From Lumnitzera littorea (lineage: Eukaryota; Streptophyta; Magnoliopsida; Myrtales; Combretaceae): a stretch of 64,000 nt of DNA. The notes beneath the pieces were generated by a model, which searched no databases, was not told where the DNA came from, and saw nothing but the letters and a program-made list of their open reading frames with translations. Shown here in pieces: positions 37,140-49,533 of the stretch; position 1 is the stretch's first letter, and every line of letters starts with the position of its first letter. A program made the position numbers and the translations under genes. The stretch lies in NCBI GenBank assembly GCA_024138015.1, contig JAMXBB010000003.1, positions 9,927,997 through 9,991,996 on the forward strand, read 5' to 3'.

Positions 37140-38300
37140 ATTTCAAGGTTTGAACTCGTTCTAGGATTAAAAACGAAGAAAAGGAATCAAGTTTTACTCA
37201 ATTTGAAGTTCAAATGAAGGAGTTATGAAGTTTTGAAGTTACACAGTCTGGGAAATGGCCATGTCCCCAAGCTATGTCCATGCAGGAAAATTTACTAAGG
37301 TCAGAAAGTTACACAACCTGGGGACACAGCCATGTCCCAGGCCGTGTCTAGTAACGAAAACAGAATCCTTATAATACATATATAAAAAGACATATGAAGG
37401 TTTTAAGACAGGGAGGGACACTAGAGAAGAGAAGAGACTTGAGGAGAAGAAGAAGAAGAAAAAAAAGGCGAGAGCAACACTAACTTCAAGATTGGAGAGA
37501 TTTTTCATCAATCAAAGGGGTTTTTCATGTTTTATTTTATGTTTTTGATGAAACTCATTTTTAGTTTCATTATGATAGCTTAAAATTCGTGTATTTAGGA
37601 TTATGGAACCTAGAGTTTCATGTGACTCTTGGGTTGATTTATAATTTTCAATAAAGTTTCTATCTTTTCTTGATTCAATTATGTTGTTTAATTGTTGATT
37701 GATAATTCTAGAATATCAATTTATGATATTATGCATGATGATTGAGAAATTACATGTGTAATTAGATCTTGACATAATTGGAGAGAATTACATGTATGCT
37801 TAGAGATAAGATATGTGTTTCTTCCAGAAAATTAATTGTTTGTGTGAGAATTCATTATACATTAATGCAATTCTAAGTTATATTACTAAATGAAGAGATT
37901 CCGATAAATAATTTAGGATTATGGTTAATATGCTGGAGAAATGTATTAACTTTAATTGTAAATCCCTCCGGTCAAGGATAATGGAAATTGAATCGAATAT
38001 ATTTTAAGCGGTCACATTTTAAACATTAAGGGAAATAATTCCTAAATACGTTATTACATAGTTGAAGTCGTTCTTAGTTTTATTGCTTTCTAAATTACTT
38101 AATCAAGTCTCATAATTAGTTTAGTTTGTTAATTTCAGTATTTTTTAATTCATTTAACTCATCACAATTTTCCGGTTAAATAATAGAGCTAAGGTTAATA
38201 TTAATACTCAAAGTTTCTGAGGGATAGATTCAGACTCACATCTACTATATTAAAAATTGATAGGTGCACTTGCCTGATATCACTACACCTATTGGATAGG
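37140..38300 (+). mobile_element. Probable LTR retroelement leader relic
   Basis: Contains repeated words around GGCCATGTCCC and GGCCGTGTC (37,255-37,350), which recur in plant LTR families. A purine-rich leader near 37,400-37,500 follows, then long AT-rich sequence, ending near GATAGGTGCACTTGCC (about 38,260). No coding domain. Classification is by general resemblance only. Confidence 0.35.
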
Positions 38301-38346
38301 ACATTAAATAGACTTGCAAAGTATCCTACGATATCTAATTGAAATT

Positions 38347-39435
38347 ATACTTATGAAAATACATCCAGTAAATGATAAAAATAATAATTTTTCATAAAAA
38401 AATCGATATCATCTTTTACGTAAACTACAGTGTCACCCTCTAGACAATATCAAAGTGCTAAGCTTTCAAAATTGTTGACTAGATCTCTTTAAAATTATTG
38501 ATACTATGCAATTTTTCTCTAATGTTGAAACAAAATGGTATTTTATCCTAATATAAGTTTGTAATGATTTGTTGTTGTTAACTCATTGGAAAATTTAATC
38601 TAACATTTCTAGATTCGAATCATCTCTATTTACTATTTTTTCAGTTTTCCTCCATTTATAAAATTTGAGATTATTTAAATTTTTGAAATATTATATAATG
38701 TCATTATTATATTATTATATTTTTTATAATCTTAACTATTGATAATACGTATCAACATCTTAAGTAAATAAATAGAGAGAAATTGAGAAAAGTAAATGGA
38801 GAAAATTTCTTTCCAACATTTCCATTATTAGCATGGATCAATTTAGGAGATAAATTAGTAACAAAGTTACAAATATGTATCAATAAAAAATATTAAGGTT
38901 AATATTGCACCAACACCCATAATTTTCAGTATTGTGCACTTGCCCTTTCTATTGTAAGGATCTATAAAATTTGCATACGTGAATTTATACATAGTTAGGT
39001 GGGTATAAGCGGGTTCATTCGTCTTTTATGCATATCGTTGTTGCCTAAATTTCACTAGTAAAGATTGTTAGAATAAAGCCTAAATTTACAAGATAAAACA
39101 CAGTTAGTGAACGTTGAATAGTTATTTAGCGTAACCATTTCGATGTTTAAGTCAGTATTTATAGGATTAAGAGAAAAAGGTGGGCTTTATGGAGAAAATC
39201 TTAGATAAATATATATATCTTGTCCAATTAAGCAAGTGTATTTTTCAAATAGATATAGTCCAACGATCCAAGGGATGACATGGCACGTTGGTTGTTCTCT
39301 TGGAGTAATAAAACTTTAGTATTTCTTGATAACTAAGGTCTAAACTTCCTAAACAGATTGTTGAGGTCCAAGATCCCTACGAAAATCAAGGTGTCAACCT
39401 AACTTGCATGAGTTCTAAGATGATTGAGATCGATC
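38347..39435 (-). mobile_element. Retroelement relic, repeat A copy 2
   Basis: Matches about 105-1,310 in the same orientation, with shared stretches such as ATTGTTGACTAGATCTCTT and GTATTTTATCCTAATATAAG. It differs by a 205-bp inserted element (38,610-38,814) and by lacking about 260 bases present in copy 1. It stops before the promoter-like part seen in copy 1, so it is truncated. Confidence 0.65.
38610..38814. mobile_element. 205-bp MITE with exact 8-bp TSD
   Basis: AACATTTC occurs at 38,602-38,609 and again at 38,815-38,822, while the uninterrupted relative at about 355-365 has it once, giving both filled and empty sites. Sub-terminal inverted arms (CTCTATTTAC near the left, and CTCCATTTAC when the right is reverse-complemented) each extend about 30 bases. 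An 8-bp TSD suggests hAT; a 9-bp Mutator-type duplication with one mismatch is also possible. Confidence 0.75.
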
Positions 39436-40380
39436 CCACCATGGACAATCCTTTGAGGTTAGGATTTGGGCTACTTTGGACTAATCATGAACCAAAATAG
39501 TTGGTCGACGGTCCATAAAGGTTGGAATGGGTTTTAAGAGTCCATGGCTCAAAATTTTCTATCAACATATATTAAAAGTTAAAGGATAAATTTATGTTCT
39601 AATTTTCCGAGGCCTGTATAGGGTGCAACATCTTTATATACTATATCTATATAAGTTCTAAATTACCCTTTTTTTTTTCTCCTTATAAAAGTTATTAATG
39701 AAGGAAAATGTTTGCTAGGCCAAGATTTTCTTTTTCAATATAAAATCAGACATACATGGTCAATTGTTTGCCCAATGATGTTAGAAACACAAAATCAAAA
39801 CAATAAAACGTTTCCTCATCAGTTATTGTTCAAATTTTAGTATAATTTCTTGCCCCAACTATCATTATTCATTAATTGATAATATATTTTCTCCAATTGT
39901 TATTACAAGTATAAGGAGGAGAGAAACCAAATGGGTACATGTTATTGGAGCATTAGATTATAAAAGCTTAACATTAATTAATAATATAATATTTTTAACT
40001 TGAAACATTCTTTAGCCTAAATCCATTTGAGCATCCATATCCTAACATGTAAGGGAAAAAGTTGGGAGGACGCCTAGGGAAGAGAATGAGAGCGAAGGAA
40101 AAATGGTTTTAGAAACAGAAGGAAGCGAGAGTTAAATATGTCATATTCGAAATATTTGCCAATATGAGGTGGAAGGAGAATTGATGGAAATATATGACTT
40201 TTTTGATTTATTGAATGTATCGAATGAAGTAAGTTAGGATGTAATTATAATATTTTAAAAAAGGAATTGACAAGATAAGTAATATATATTTATTATAGTT
40301 ATTTTTTCTAATAAGAAAATTATAATTTATAATTTTTAGTACGAGCAATTCTGTAAATAATTATCCCACTGCTCATACTA
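39436..40380. other. Non-coding, nothing recognised
   Basis: AT-rich flank between the repeat and the PPR gene. No gene or named repeat seen. Confidence 0.4.
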
Positions 40381-41608
40381 TAGAGGCCTCACGAAGCGAA
40401 ACAATCATAGCCATAGTGCTTTAGACAACTTCACTCATTTTCCCTAAGTCTGACTGAAGCTCGCCTCAGATGTTGAGATGTAGGTAAACAGCAACTGGTA
40501 TGGACTGCAGCGACAGTCATGTGCCCATCTTCTCCATGAACAATTAGGTATTGCATGCTCATAAGACGATTGCTTTTGGTATAATGTAAAACTAACCAAT
40601 TCAAGCTATAAATCTCATCTGTTTATTTGTTTCCTGTTTTCCCTCATCGTATGTATTGGGTCAATTGTAGTCATCTAGAAAATAGTTTCTGCCTTCTATG
40701 CAGCTTAGTGATAGTGTTTGGCTATGGTGCGGTTTACTGATTTCAATGACAACTTTTAAAAGAGTAGTTGACTGAAGCGTCTTAGAGTCATCTGACAATT
40801 AAATCGAATTCAATGTTGGGAGAATTGGCTGTGACATTCGGTCGAGTGAACCATAGACTTAAACCTAGTTGAACGTAGATTGTTTCGATGAGGTCCGGGT
40901 TCAAACCCCTCTTGAGTTATTTCGATGGGATGCATAATTTTTGGAGAGTGCATAATGTGCTTGTTGGTAGTTGGTCCAATTACAGCTACGTCACTCCATG
41001 AAAATAAAAGAGATTGTTTAGATGGATATCTGAGTTAGTTCGGTATTAAAATCCAACTGCGAGTATGTGGTTTCAAGTTTTGTCTACCATGTTTCATTGG
41101 GTTTGTTTAAATTTTTTTTTTTTGGAGTTTGGATGTATCGTTTTGAAGAAAATACGACAATAAGATTTACAATGCATTAGCCTCTGAAAGAATATTCGAA
41201 GAAAATTCAAGGATTTCTCAGCTATATGTATTCATGAGTTTCTGTTTTGTGTAAAATATTGGAGATGTGGAAATATTTAAAATATGTCCAGCTTAAACCT
41301 TCTGTGTCTCGTGATCACCGTTTTGCTTTTGAGTCTTGCAAGAGCAGTTTTATGATGCAGCTACACATAATTGTATGCTGCAATGGTAAAATTTTTAGAG
41401 GTAACTCTTTGAAGTAGATAGGGGACAGAAATGCTGTTAAGATTTCGAGTGGTTATGGAAAACTAAAGATTATCTCCTTATGTCTAACAGTTATTATTTT
41501 TTGCAGCTAAAACAACTTCTGAACTCATTGAAGCCTTCTCTTTCACCAACAAAGAGTATTTATTGCTTGCAACTCTTACTAGGGAGTGATATATTTATTA
41601 TTGTACCA

Positions 41609-41640
<32 letters not shown>

Positions 41641-41652
41641 GAGGGAGGGGGG
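40381..41652 (+). promoter_or_regulatory. Upstream region of the PPR gene
   Basis: GC content rises from about 40,380. A CAATTAG|GTATTG donor-like site near 40,550 and a TTTTTTGCAG|CTAAAA acceptor at about 41,507 suggest a 5' UTR intron, but no transcript proves it. A compound (GT)n(GA)n microsatellite at 41,610-41,640 lies just before the start codon. A SINE-like segment sits inside. Confidence 0.35.
40820..41060 (+). mobile_element. Candidate tRNA-derived SINE
   Basis: A B-box-like GGTTCAAACCCC near 40,910 is preceded about 60-70 bases earlier by GGTCGAGTGAACC, which resembles an A box. The GAGGTCC before the B box also precedes the B box of the better SINE at 54,797. No poly(A) end or TSD was found, so the call is tentative. 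Confidence 0.35.
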
Positions 41653-43655
41653 ATGGAGAGCACACTCAATTTGTCCATTTATGGAAGTATGAATCTCAGA
41701 CCAAGAAATAGCAACAAGAGCACAGGAACTACCTTTTGTGGAACTCCAACTTCCAGAAATGCCACCACATTTCAAGGACTGAACAAACCCATGTGCCTTT
41801 CCTATTTCTCTCGTAATCCTCTTTGGCAAAACCATCAAAGATATAGTGCTGCTAAAAGCAATTCAGAGCAACAAACGGCCCTTCTAGTTGAGAGCTACAA
41901 TGAACAACTGAGGCTCCAGTCTCTACTCCAGAAGCTCAGAAAGAAGGGTTCCTGCCCCTTACAAATTCTCAGAGATGATGGTGATTGGAGCAAAGACCAA
42001 TTTTGGGCCGTCATCAAATTGCTGAAGCATTCTTCAAGGTCTCATGAAATACCCCAGGTATTATCGTGGTTTCTCCTTCTTTTTCGAGATATGAATCTGC
42101 AGCTTGTGACATCTCTTGGTTGGTTTTAATTGGGAAAAAAAGTTCTCTTGGTATTCTAATATGGGTAGTTTGGTAAGGTTATGTGTATGACAAGTGAGGT
42201 TTTTTATTTTTTTGTAGTGAAATACATTAGGTTCTTTTGTTAAACTTTTTTCTTGGCCAAAAAATTTCTTGAGGTTTCTCTTTATATATGTAATAGTACA
42301 GTTTTTAACTCCATCTGTTTTCTAAAGTAATGCATTGTAGTCAAAGCAGAAAGGAATTCATTTGTATGATGAGAAACTTATATTGGGCTTATATCTCTAT
42401 TCTTTTTTTGGTGTTCCTAGTAAGCATATATTCTTTGAAGTTCATGCTTTTCAACCAGCATAAATGATTGACAGGAAGCACAAAACTTTTGTTCATTGCT
42501 AAATAGGTATTTGACATGTGGAAGCTTTTGAAACCTTCACGAATCAATGAATTCAACTATGGGAAAATTGTGAGATTGTTGTGTGATGAAGGTTTGATGG
42601 AAGAAGCTGTCACAATCTTTGAAGAGATGAAAAAAGTCAATTTGAGGTGCTCCTTGGAGATATACAATTCTGTAGTCCATGGCTTTGCCAACGAAGGAAA
42701 TTTCGATGATGCATTTTATTTTCTCAATGAGACGAAGAAGAATAAATTAGGCCCAGATACAGATACTTATGATGGCTTAATTCGAGCATTTGGAAAATAC
42801 AAAATGTATGATGAAATGGGCATGTGTGTGAAAGAGATGGAATCGGATGGCTGTTCTCCTGATCATGTAACTTATAATTTGCTTATCCGCAACTTTGCAC
42901 GTGCAGGGTTGCTCCAACAAATGGAAAAGATCCATAGGACCCTCTTTTCGAAAAAAATGTATTTGCAGCCATCTACTTTGATTTCAATGCTTGAGGCATA
43001 TGCAAGCTTCAGGATACTTGATAAGATGGACAAAGCTTATAGGAGAGTGTTAAAATCAAAAGTGGCCTTGAGGGAGGACACAATCAAAAAATTGGCTGAG
43101 GCTTATATAGACAACCATATGTTTTCAAGATTAGAAGGATTGGCACTGAATAATTGTGCAAGTGATTGTGGTAATTTGTCATGGTGCTTGCGTCTTCTTT
43201 CTCATGCATGTGTATTAAGTAAAAAAGGCATGCACTCTGTTATTCAAGAAATGGATGAAGCCAAAGTTCCATGGAATCCAACACTTGTTAACATTATGTT
43301 GCTAGCCTACTTGAAGATGAAAGATTTCAAACACCTGAGAATGTTGTTCTTTAAATTACCTGTTAAAAATGTTAAACCTGATATAGTGACTGTTGGAGTT
43401 TTATTTGATTCCAAGAGGGTGGGCTCTGATGGGAGTGGGATTTTAACTGCATGGAGGAGGCTGGGATTTCTTTATAGATCAGTGGAAATGGAAACTGATT
43501 CTCTTGTTCTCAGAGCATTTCGGAGGGGGCATTTTTTACAGTGTTGTGAAGATATCTACATTTCTCTTGAATCTGAAGCACCAGGAAATGGTAGGTGGAC
43601 TTACGAGAGACTTATTGATGAGGTGCTAAGGCACTGGAGCCATACTGCTGTCTGA
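41653..43655 (+). CDS. P-class pentatricopeptide repeat protein
   Basis: Predicted organelle RNA-binding protein of 517 aa in two exons, 41,653-42,057 and 42,507-43,655, joined in phase 0 (…HEIPQ|VFDMW…). The N-terminus (about 1-60) is rich in Ser, Thr, Asn and Arg and poor in acidic residues, like a chloroplast or mitochondrial transit peptide. At least five PPR motifs of about 35 aa lie in residues 150-326, for example beginning EFNYGKIVRLLCDEG, LEIYNSVVHGFANEG, TDTYDGLIRAFGKYK and HVTYNLLIRNFARAG. Weaker helical repeats continue to about 500. There is no E/DYW tail, so it is P-class, the type that usually affects organelle RNA splicing, stability or translation. The first in-frame ATG was chosen; Met13 is an alternative. 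Arabidopsis has similar single-copy chloroplast PPR proteins of about 500 aa, but I cannot name the orthologue safely. Confidence 0.88.
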
Positions 43656-45305
43656 AATAAGTGAAATTAAAAATTCGGCTACAAAACTGCCCATCTGTTG
43701 ATGTACTGAGAAGTCTGGATTCAGTGAATTGCTGCAGAAAGGATCCTTAAGGGAGTGTGCAATAACTTCTTTTTACAAGCATAAGATTCAGAAAGATATT
43801 ACAGTCCCTGACAACATGAAACACAGATCTTTCCCTGTCAACTTCACTTTGCACTATTGCAGCTCAAGTGACCATTCCTAGTGTGAATAAGGATCTGGAC
43901 TTGGAAGATGCAGGCTGATTTATTATAGCATATGGAGTATCAAACTATTAAGCCCCTCATGTATAAACATCTTACTGGGCAATACACCAGCTTTCACTGC
44001 TTAGTCACTTGGTCAGTGTAGTTCAAAGGGATCACGAGTTTGTTGGAATATGCAGTAAGGATTACAATAATCCATGGCAGTATGCTTCTTGGCTGTGTAC
44101 ATGTTTTATTAATTTATTCAGCTCACAGAAGATCTCCTCACACGGGTGCCTGTATGCAAGTCCAACCAAGAGACTTTGGTTTCGTCTGATTCTCTTCTTA
44201 CAATTTGTTGTGATGTTGAAGTCTCCTGACACTAGGGTAGGTCTTTTCTCTGGAATCGCTTGAATTACTTATCTACATATTACTATTTTAAAAATATGTT
44301 TGTGTTTATAGTTTCTTGGAATAATAGGGAATTTCTCAGCGGTCTTTGCTGGCAAACTTATTCACCAGAAGTAAAGGTCACTGGAGGAGCATGACTATAT
44401 GTGTCAACAGATAAATTGTGCAGCAGCTGCTCTTAACCCAATATTAGAGCACGAGAACTGTCAAGGACATTATCATCTAAGGGTTAAGGCAAGTCTAAAC
44501 ATGCTGAAGAAGTGATATGCATCTCATAAGAATGACATTCAGTAATTTTTCATTCGAATCAAATTTGCATGGGTGATCGTTCAAGTGTCTCGTCATTAGC
44601 TTCGGAATTAAAGGGGATCTTCCCAAGTCCATGGCTAGCATTCCTTTATCAGCAGCTGAGCTCGAGAAAGCCTCAAGATAATTGTGTAGTGAATTGCCAT
44701 TCTACAAAAGTCAAGAACAGCGCGGTATCTAAACGGCAATTAGAACCGGTCAGCTGTAAGAGTTCCAACTTCATGGAAGCAGCTGCAAAGGATGGGCAGG
44801 GAAAGTCCGCGGACATTCTCTTCCAATGCTACTTGGGCATGTTTCCTTGCATATGCAATTTAGTCGGAACACTTACCAACATATGCTATGATGACATGAA
44901 TCGATTGTCCTATCTACATGTTTATCTGCTATTTTGTATGGAAAGCTAAGAAAAAAGTTGCAGTTCTCCTTCTCCAGTTACAGGAAAATTAATATTTTTA
45001 CTTCTTTCTGGATGATTGCCCCTAAATTGTTTCGCTCTTACTTCAGATGAATCTGTGCTGGGAGAGTTGTAAGATTTGTTAAACAGGACTTGGAAATTGC
45101 ATCTGCATGTGAAAAAAGTAGTAAGATCGTTGATAACAGCTTTGCCTTTGTTTAGATTCCGATTTTTCTTGATGAAATTTGTGGTAAAAATTTCATGGTT
45201 CTAGTTACGATAATGTTGATCATTTGAAACGAGTTGCATGTAGAGATATTGATAACACACTAGGAGTTAACAGTATTTCCGATGTGCTATTAGATTAGTG
45301 GTAGT
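43656..45305. other. PPR downstream region
   Basis: Probably holds the PPR 3' UTR. Open segments at 44,009-44,263 and 44,569-44,949 have no recognisable domain. The second (126 codons, starting MGDRSSVSSLASELKG) has fairly natural composition and could be a gene fragment or an alternative 3' exon, but nothing supports expression. Confidence 0.35.
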
Positions 45306-46229
45306 TAGACTTAGGGAAGGGTCGGTTTCGACCTAGGAGTCGGACAGAAACCGGTTCGGGTCGACCTGCCTCGAAATTGTGGGAGCCGGGTCCAAACCGG
45401 AAGTAAACTCACTGGGCTAGGCGGGTTCATACGGTTCACACTTACTGACTAGCTTGAATTGGCGGGTCGACGATCTCGATAGTGAATTAGCGGTTCAACT
45501 CATTAGTTTGATCTATGTTATTTAAAAAAAAAAGATGAAAAAGTAAGTGATTTTTGTTTAGGAGTTATCGATATAAATTATATTTTGTAAATTAAAAGTA
45601 TTGGAATAAAAATCGGTTTCTACTATAGGGTTTTGTAAAAAAAAAATTGAAATGATTAATCATGTAAATATGATAGGTTTTTTCGAATATAAAAACTGAT
45701 CGTTAAACTAAAATTTCTTTAAGAAAAAATAAAAATTATACTAGAATTACGATGGTTTGATTCCGTATAATGAATATGTAGGTAACTGCTAAATTAGCGT
45801 GATAAAAAAATTAATTTTGTACATCATTTAAAATATAATAAGTCCATCCTCATTATATGTACAACACAATTTATCAATATATAAAACAATACCAATATGT
45901 GATGTAATTTTCTACAAATGTTAATTATCATATAAAAATTTTTTTCCTTATTTTAAATTTAGATGGGTTAATATGCAAATATTGGAAAGAAATGACAACG
46001 CTTCTCAGGAGATGTGGGGATAAAAAAACAGAAAAAAAAGGGTTCATGCCCCAAGGGGAAAAAAAAAGATGAAAATAAAATGTGAAAAATAAGATGGGAG
46101 AGAAAAAAGACTCGGCTCGTGAACAGGCGAGCCTTCATGAATAGGGTCGATAGGTTGGTTTCACAATTCAACAGCCTCAGGCTTATGGCTTAATAAGTTT
46201 GGGTCAGGTCAGACCTGGCCTAAGGTCTC
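45306..46229. mobile_element. Probable hAT-type non-autonomous element (924 bp)
   Basis: The left end TAGACTTAGGGAAGGGTCGG resembles the reverse-complemented right end GAGACCTTAGGCCAGGTCTG. GC-rich sub-terminal blocks with repeated GGGTC and GGTTC words flank an AT-rich centre, as in many plant hAT derivatives. Flanks GTGGTAGT (45,298-45,305) and ATGGTAGC (46,230-46,237) agree at 6 of 8 positions, both differences being transitions. No transposase. Confidence 0.5.
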
Positions 46230-47775
46230 ATGGTAGCGTGTGCTCCTGACGAAAGATTTCATAATCGGAATTTGGCATTTTTTTTTTATTTTAATCATTT
46301 AGTTTAGTTTTATTTTGAAATTAAGGTATGGGGCTTGCTTTGCTGTTAAAAAAGAACCCTTCAATCTCATATAAATAAATTAATTTTCTTGATGAAAATT
46401 AGGTTTCGGCTTGTTGTACTTATATCCTTCAAAGTAAAAGCTTATCAGTACAAGGCTTGTAAATTATTTTAGAAAGATAATAACAGTCCAATAAAATCTC
46501 CTGATTATAACCATAGATCTAGAAAACTAAAATAACAAGATGAAGATGAATATTTTATTTCTCTATGTAAATTATTTTAGATTTAATTTCCTAAAATTGT
46601 CATCCCTTATCCTCGAGCTTGTGCTCGAAGGTTAGAATTTGGTCATCCAATTCCTATATAATTTGGTGCAATCAGTATACCTAGATGAATTGGTGATGAA
46701 AATGACTATTCAGAGATTTACCAAACTCATAACAACTTACCTCCCTCCCAAAATAGTAAAGTTTTATATAGTATAAATCATCCGATTAAGATAATTTATC
46801 TGAAATTTATTAGCCAACAGCAATATACTCCCATAGGAAATTATTATCCTAGTTGGAATCATGAATCACATGAGCTAAACCATAATTCCAACCTCATTAA
46901 GGATATAAGTTTATGAATTTTATTAGAATCCACATATTCCAATAATAAGTTCTTTTAAAAGCTTGTTCCATTTTTATTTAAAACTCCCAAATCTCTTCTG
47001 AGTATCTAAGGCTTTTAAAGTTTTAATCTATCTAAATGTTGGTAATTAAAAAATAAGTGGATAGATTATAAATTATGATAATAAGAACCTGAATATTCAA
47101 AATCAATATTAAGGCAAGTCATAAATATGATAATTCATTAAAACTATGATTGCAGTCTCACAATAACATTAAATCCAATTTCTCAAGGTATAACAAACCC
47201 CTAAATTCAAATAAGAGACATACATGAAAATAAACAAGGAGATAGAAAAAAAAAAAAGAAATGGAGCTTGGTACCATCACTGTTGCTTCCCCCTCTTTGG
47301 AAATGAAGAAGATATGATAGATATTAGGGTCTGCACTAGCATCCTCGCATCAATTAGATCCTCTTTTTGTGGAAAAGGGGTTTTCATTGTTCTTTCCCAT
47401 GTATCAAATATGATAAGACAAAAATGTATCAGGTTTGCATGTTCTTCTTAAGCATCTATAAGAGTTGAAATGAAAAACTAATATCATGCTCTTCCTCGCA
47501 CTTGTTCCTTTCTTGCTGTAGCCTACAGAGATGAAAATAAGAAGCTGAGAGGAAGAGTCTGATCTAATCAAAGCATGGAACATAGGACTACTTAGACAAG
47601 AATGCAAAGGGATGTTGAGAATATGAAAGCTATTCAGTAAAATTGGCCCGTCATTACACTAAGAGAGGATGCAAGACAGTAATCAAGCCAAACCCTCATC
47701 ATTTAGAAGCATATTGAAGGTATAGCCAAAATAAATAAATAAAAGGGACATAATATACTTTGCTGTAGATTACGC
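46230..47775. other. Non-coding, nothing firm
   Basis: AT-rich. At about 46,600-46,640 the minus strand reads ACCTTCGAGCACAAGCTCG, which resembles the tail of a Ty3 pol gene, but the match is too short to call. No host gene. Confidence 0.35.
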
Positions 47776-48110
47776 GATTCCTATGGAGGACACTCTTGGA
47801 CTCGATTCCAACATTTGAGCGGCTTCGCAAATGTAGGGCTTCTTAATGGTCATCTTGGTTGTCCCTTTTGTGGGGATGTTGAAATGGTAGAACACGCATT
47901 ATTGGTGTGTAATAGAACGGAAGCAGCATGGTTTGGTGGAATAGGGGGTGAGGATGGATGGATGGATGGATGGATTTAAGATAGGCCGGTTTATTAACTG
48001 ATTTGAGAAAAATTGTCGATAATAGAGTTGAAGTGATTGAGCTCCAATTTGTTACTCATTGGGCTACTAATCCAATATGTGTAGGGGAGAGACAATCTTG
48101 CCTATGTTAT
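47776..48110 (+). pseudogene. LINE 3' fragment (RT zinc-binding segment)
   Basis: Codes RFLWRTLLDSIPTFERLRKC in one frame and, after a one-base shift near 47,843, NGHLGCPFCGDVEMVEHALL followed by VCNRTEAAWFGG. That is the C-x2-C..H..C zinc-binding region that follows RT in plant LINEs. Unlike the large LINE at 16-21 kb, the metal ligands are intact, so this scrap comes from a different and probably younger element. It dissolves after a GGAT microsatellite. Confidence 0.75.
47952..47976 (+). repeat. (GGAT)n microsatellite
   Basis: About six GGAT units inside the LINE fragment. Confidence 0.85.
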
Positions 48111-49533
48111 TAGTAAAAAATTTTCTTTTGTTTGTACAAATCAAAGAGCTAATAGTGTTGCTGATTAGTAAAATTTTTTAATTTTCAAAGGACGGAGAGA
48201 AAAATACTAAATTTTTACTTTTCAATTCTTATTGTCCAACAATTTTTCTATTATCTTAAAAAAAAGAAAAATCCTCTGATACTTAAATCTTCGTCTTCAT
48301 CACAACTATGATAACATTAAAGACAAAATAGGATAATTTGATAATTTACCAAACATCAAGAATGAAATTGAAATATATAAGCTGCAGATATATTTTTCTA
48401 AGTATTATATTTAATTGATTGTATTCAAAATAGATATAGATAAATTACATATAAAAAGAAAAAATAACCCAAAAAGAACGTATATACAAAATAGATGTAT
48501 CTTTTTGTTGAGTTCTTAAGGATAATATACGGATCTTATTTTTTTATATGACATCTAATACTTTTAAATATTAAAAATTTAGTAGAGGATGCACATATCT
48601 ATTGCTTCAAACAATATCAATATAAACTATCTTTTAATTATTTAAAATTTGTGACATATACACTAACGTACGTAAAGAAATAAAATATTTGACATGACAC
48701 ATATACACCAGTTGAAGTAAAGAAATAAAATATTTCACATGACACTTCCTAAAACCATGACACATGTAAGGTTAGAATTAAGTATTTTTTCTTTTTCCAT
48801 TCAAAATTCTGCTTAAAAAGATGGATGGGAAAAAAAGATTCCACACGGCATGGTTATTCGCAAAATCGCTCAGCGTATTTTTCAGATCCCCCACCAAACC
48901 TAACTTCACTCAACACGTCGTTGAATAACAAGATATAAAATGTCTCTATTCCTCCTCTCTTTCTCTCTCTCTTTCTCTCTCTCTCTCACCAACCTCCTTA
49001 TCTCTTGTACCATTCTCCATACACGTGTCTTTTCTTTTCCAAGGGAGCAAATTATCCTATACGGTCCAGCCCATAGAGACCAACAATCTCCCTCCGGATG
49101 CTTCCAAAAAATAAGATTCCACGCGTTGAATATTCATAGGACGACAGGTTTTAGTGAATAAAAAATAATGGAAAGAAATCTGATGTTACGAAATAAGGGT
49201 TTTTTTTTTTTTTTTTTCAAATACGAAATAAGGTGCTTAAAAATAAAAGAAAAGAAAAAGAGGTTATTTTTTTAGTTATTCTTTTTATATTTCCTCGCGT
49301 CTCCAGGAATTCTTTACCAAAGTATTTACTTTCTCTTTCTTTTTTTGAAAAGCAAAACGCCAAACCAAACAGAACAGCCCAGAGGAAAGAGAGAGAGAGT
49401 TTTCTCGCGAAATTTCTGTTTCTCTTTTAATTTCGTCTTTATTTTGCCCGACAGATTTCTGAGGAAGTTAGGGTTTTCGATTTGATTTTCGTGGGAAGGA
49501 AAGTGGTAGATCGTCGTTTCGATCATCGTCGCA
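48111..49533 (+). promoter_or_regulatory. OGT gene promoter and 5' leader
   Basis: AT-rich up to about 48,850, then a pyrimidine tract (CT)n at about 48,955-48,990, poly-T at 49,200-49,217, a GA-rich stretch at about 49,386-49,400 and TTAGGGTTTT at 49,468-49,477, the reverse of the AAACCCTA telo-box common near transcription starts of plant housekeeping genes. No strong TATA box, consistent with a broadly expressed gene. The transcription start is not determinable from sequence. Confidence 0.5.

Noticed and set aside
105..39435. A large segmental duplication joining repeats A and B
   Set aside because: The order is A-B at the left but B-A at the right, with all copies in direct orientation, which does not fit a single block duplication.
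46600..46640. Ty3 pol C-terminal tail on the minus strand
   Set aside because: The resemblance spans about 20 bases only; no adjoining integrase or RT sequence was found.
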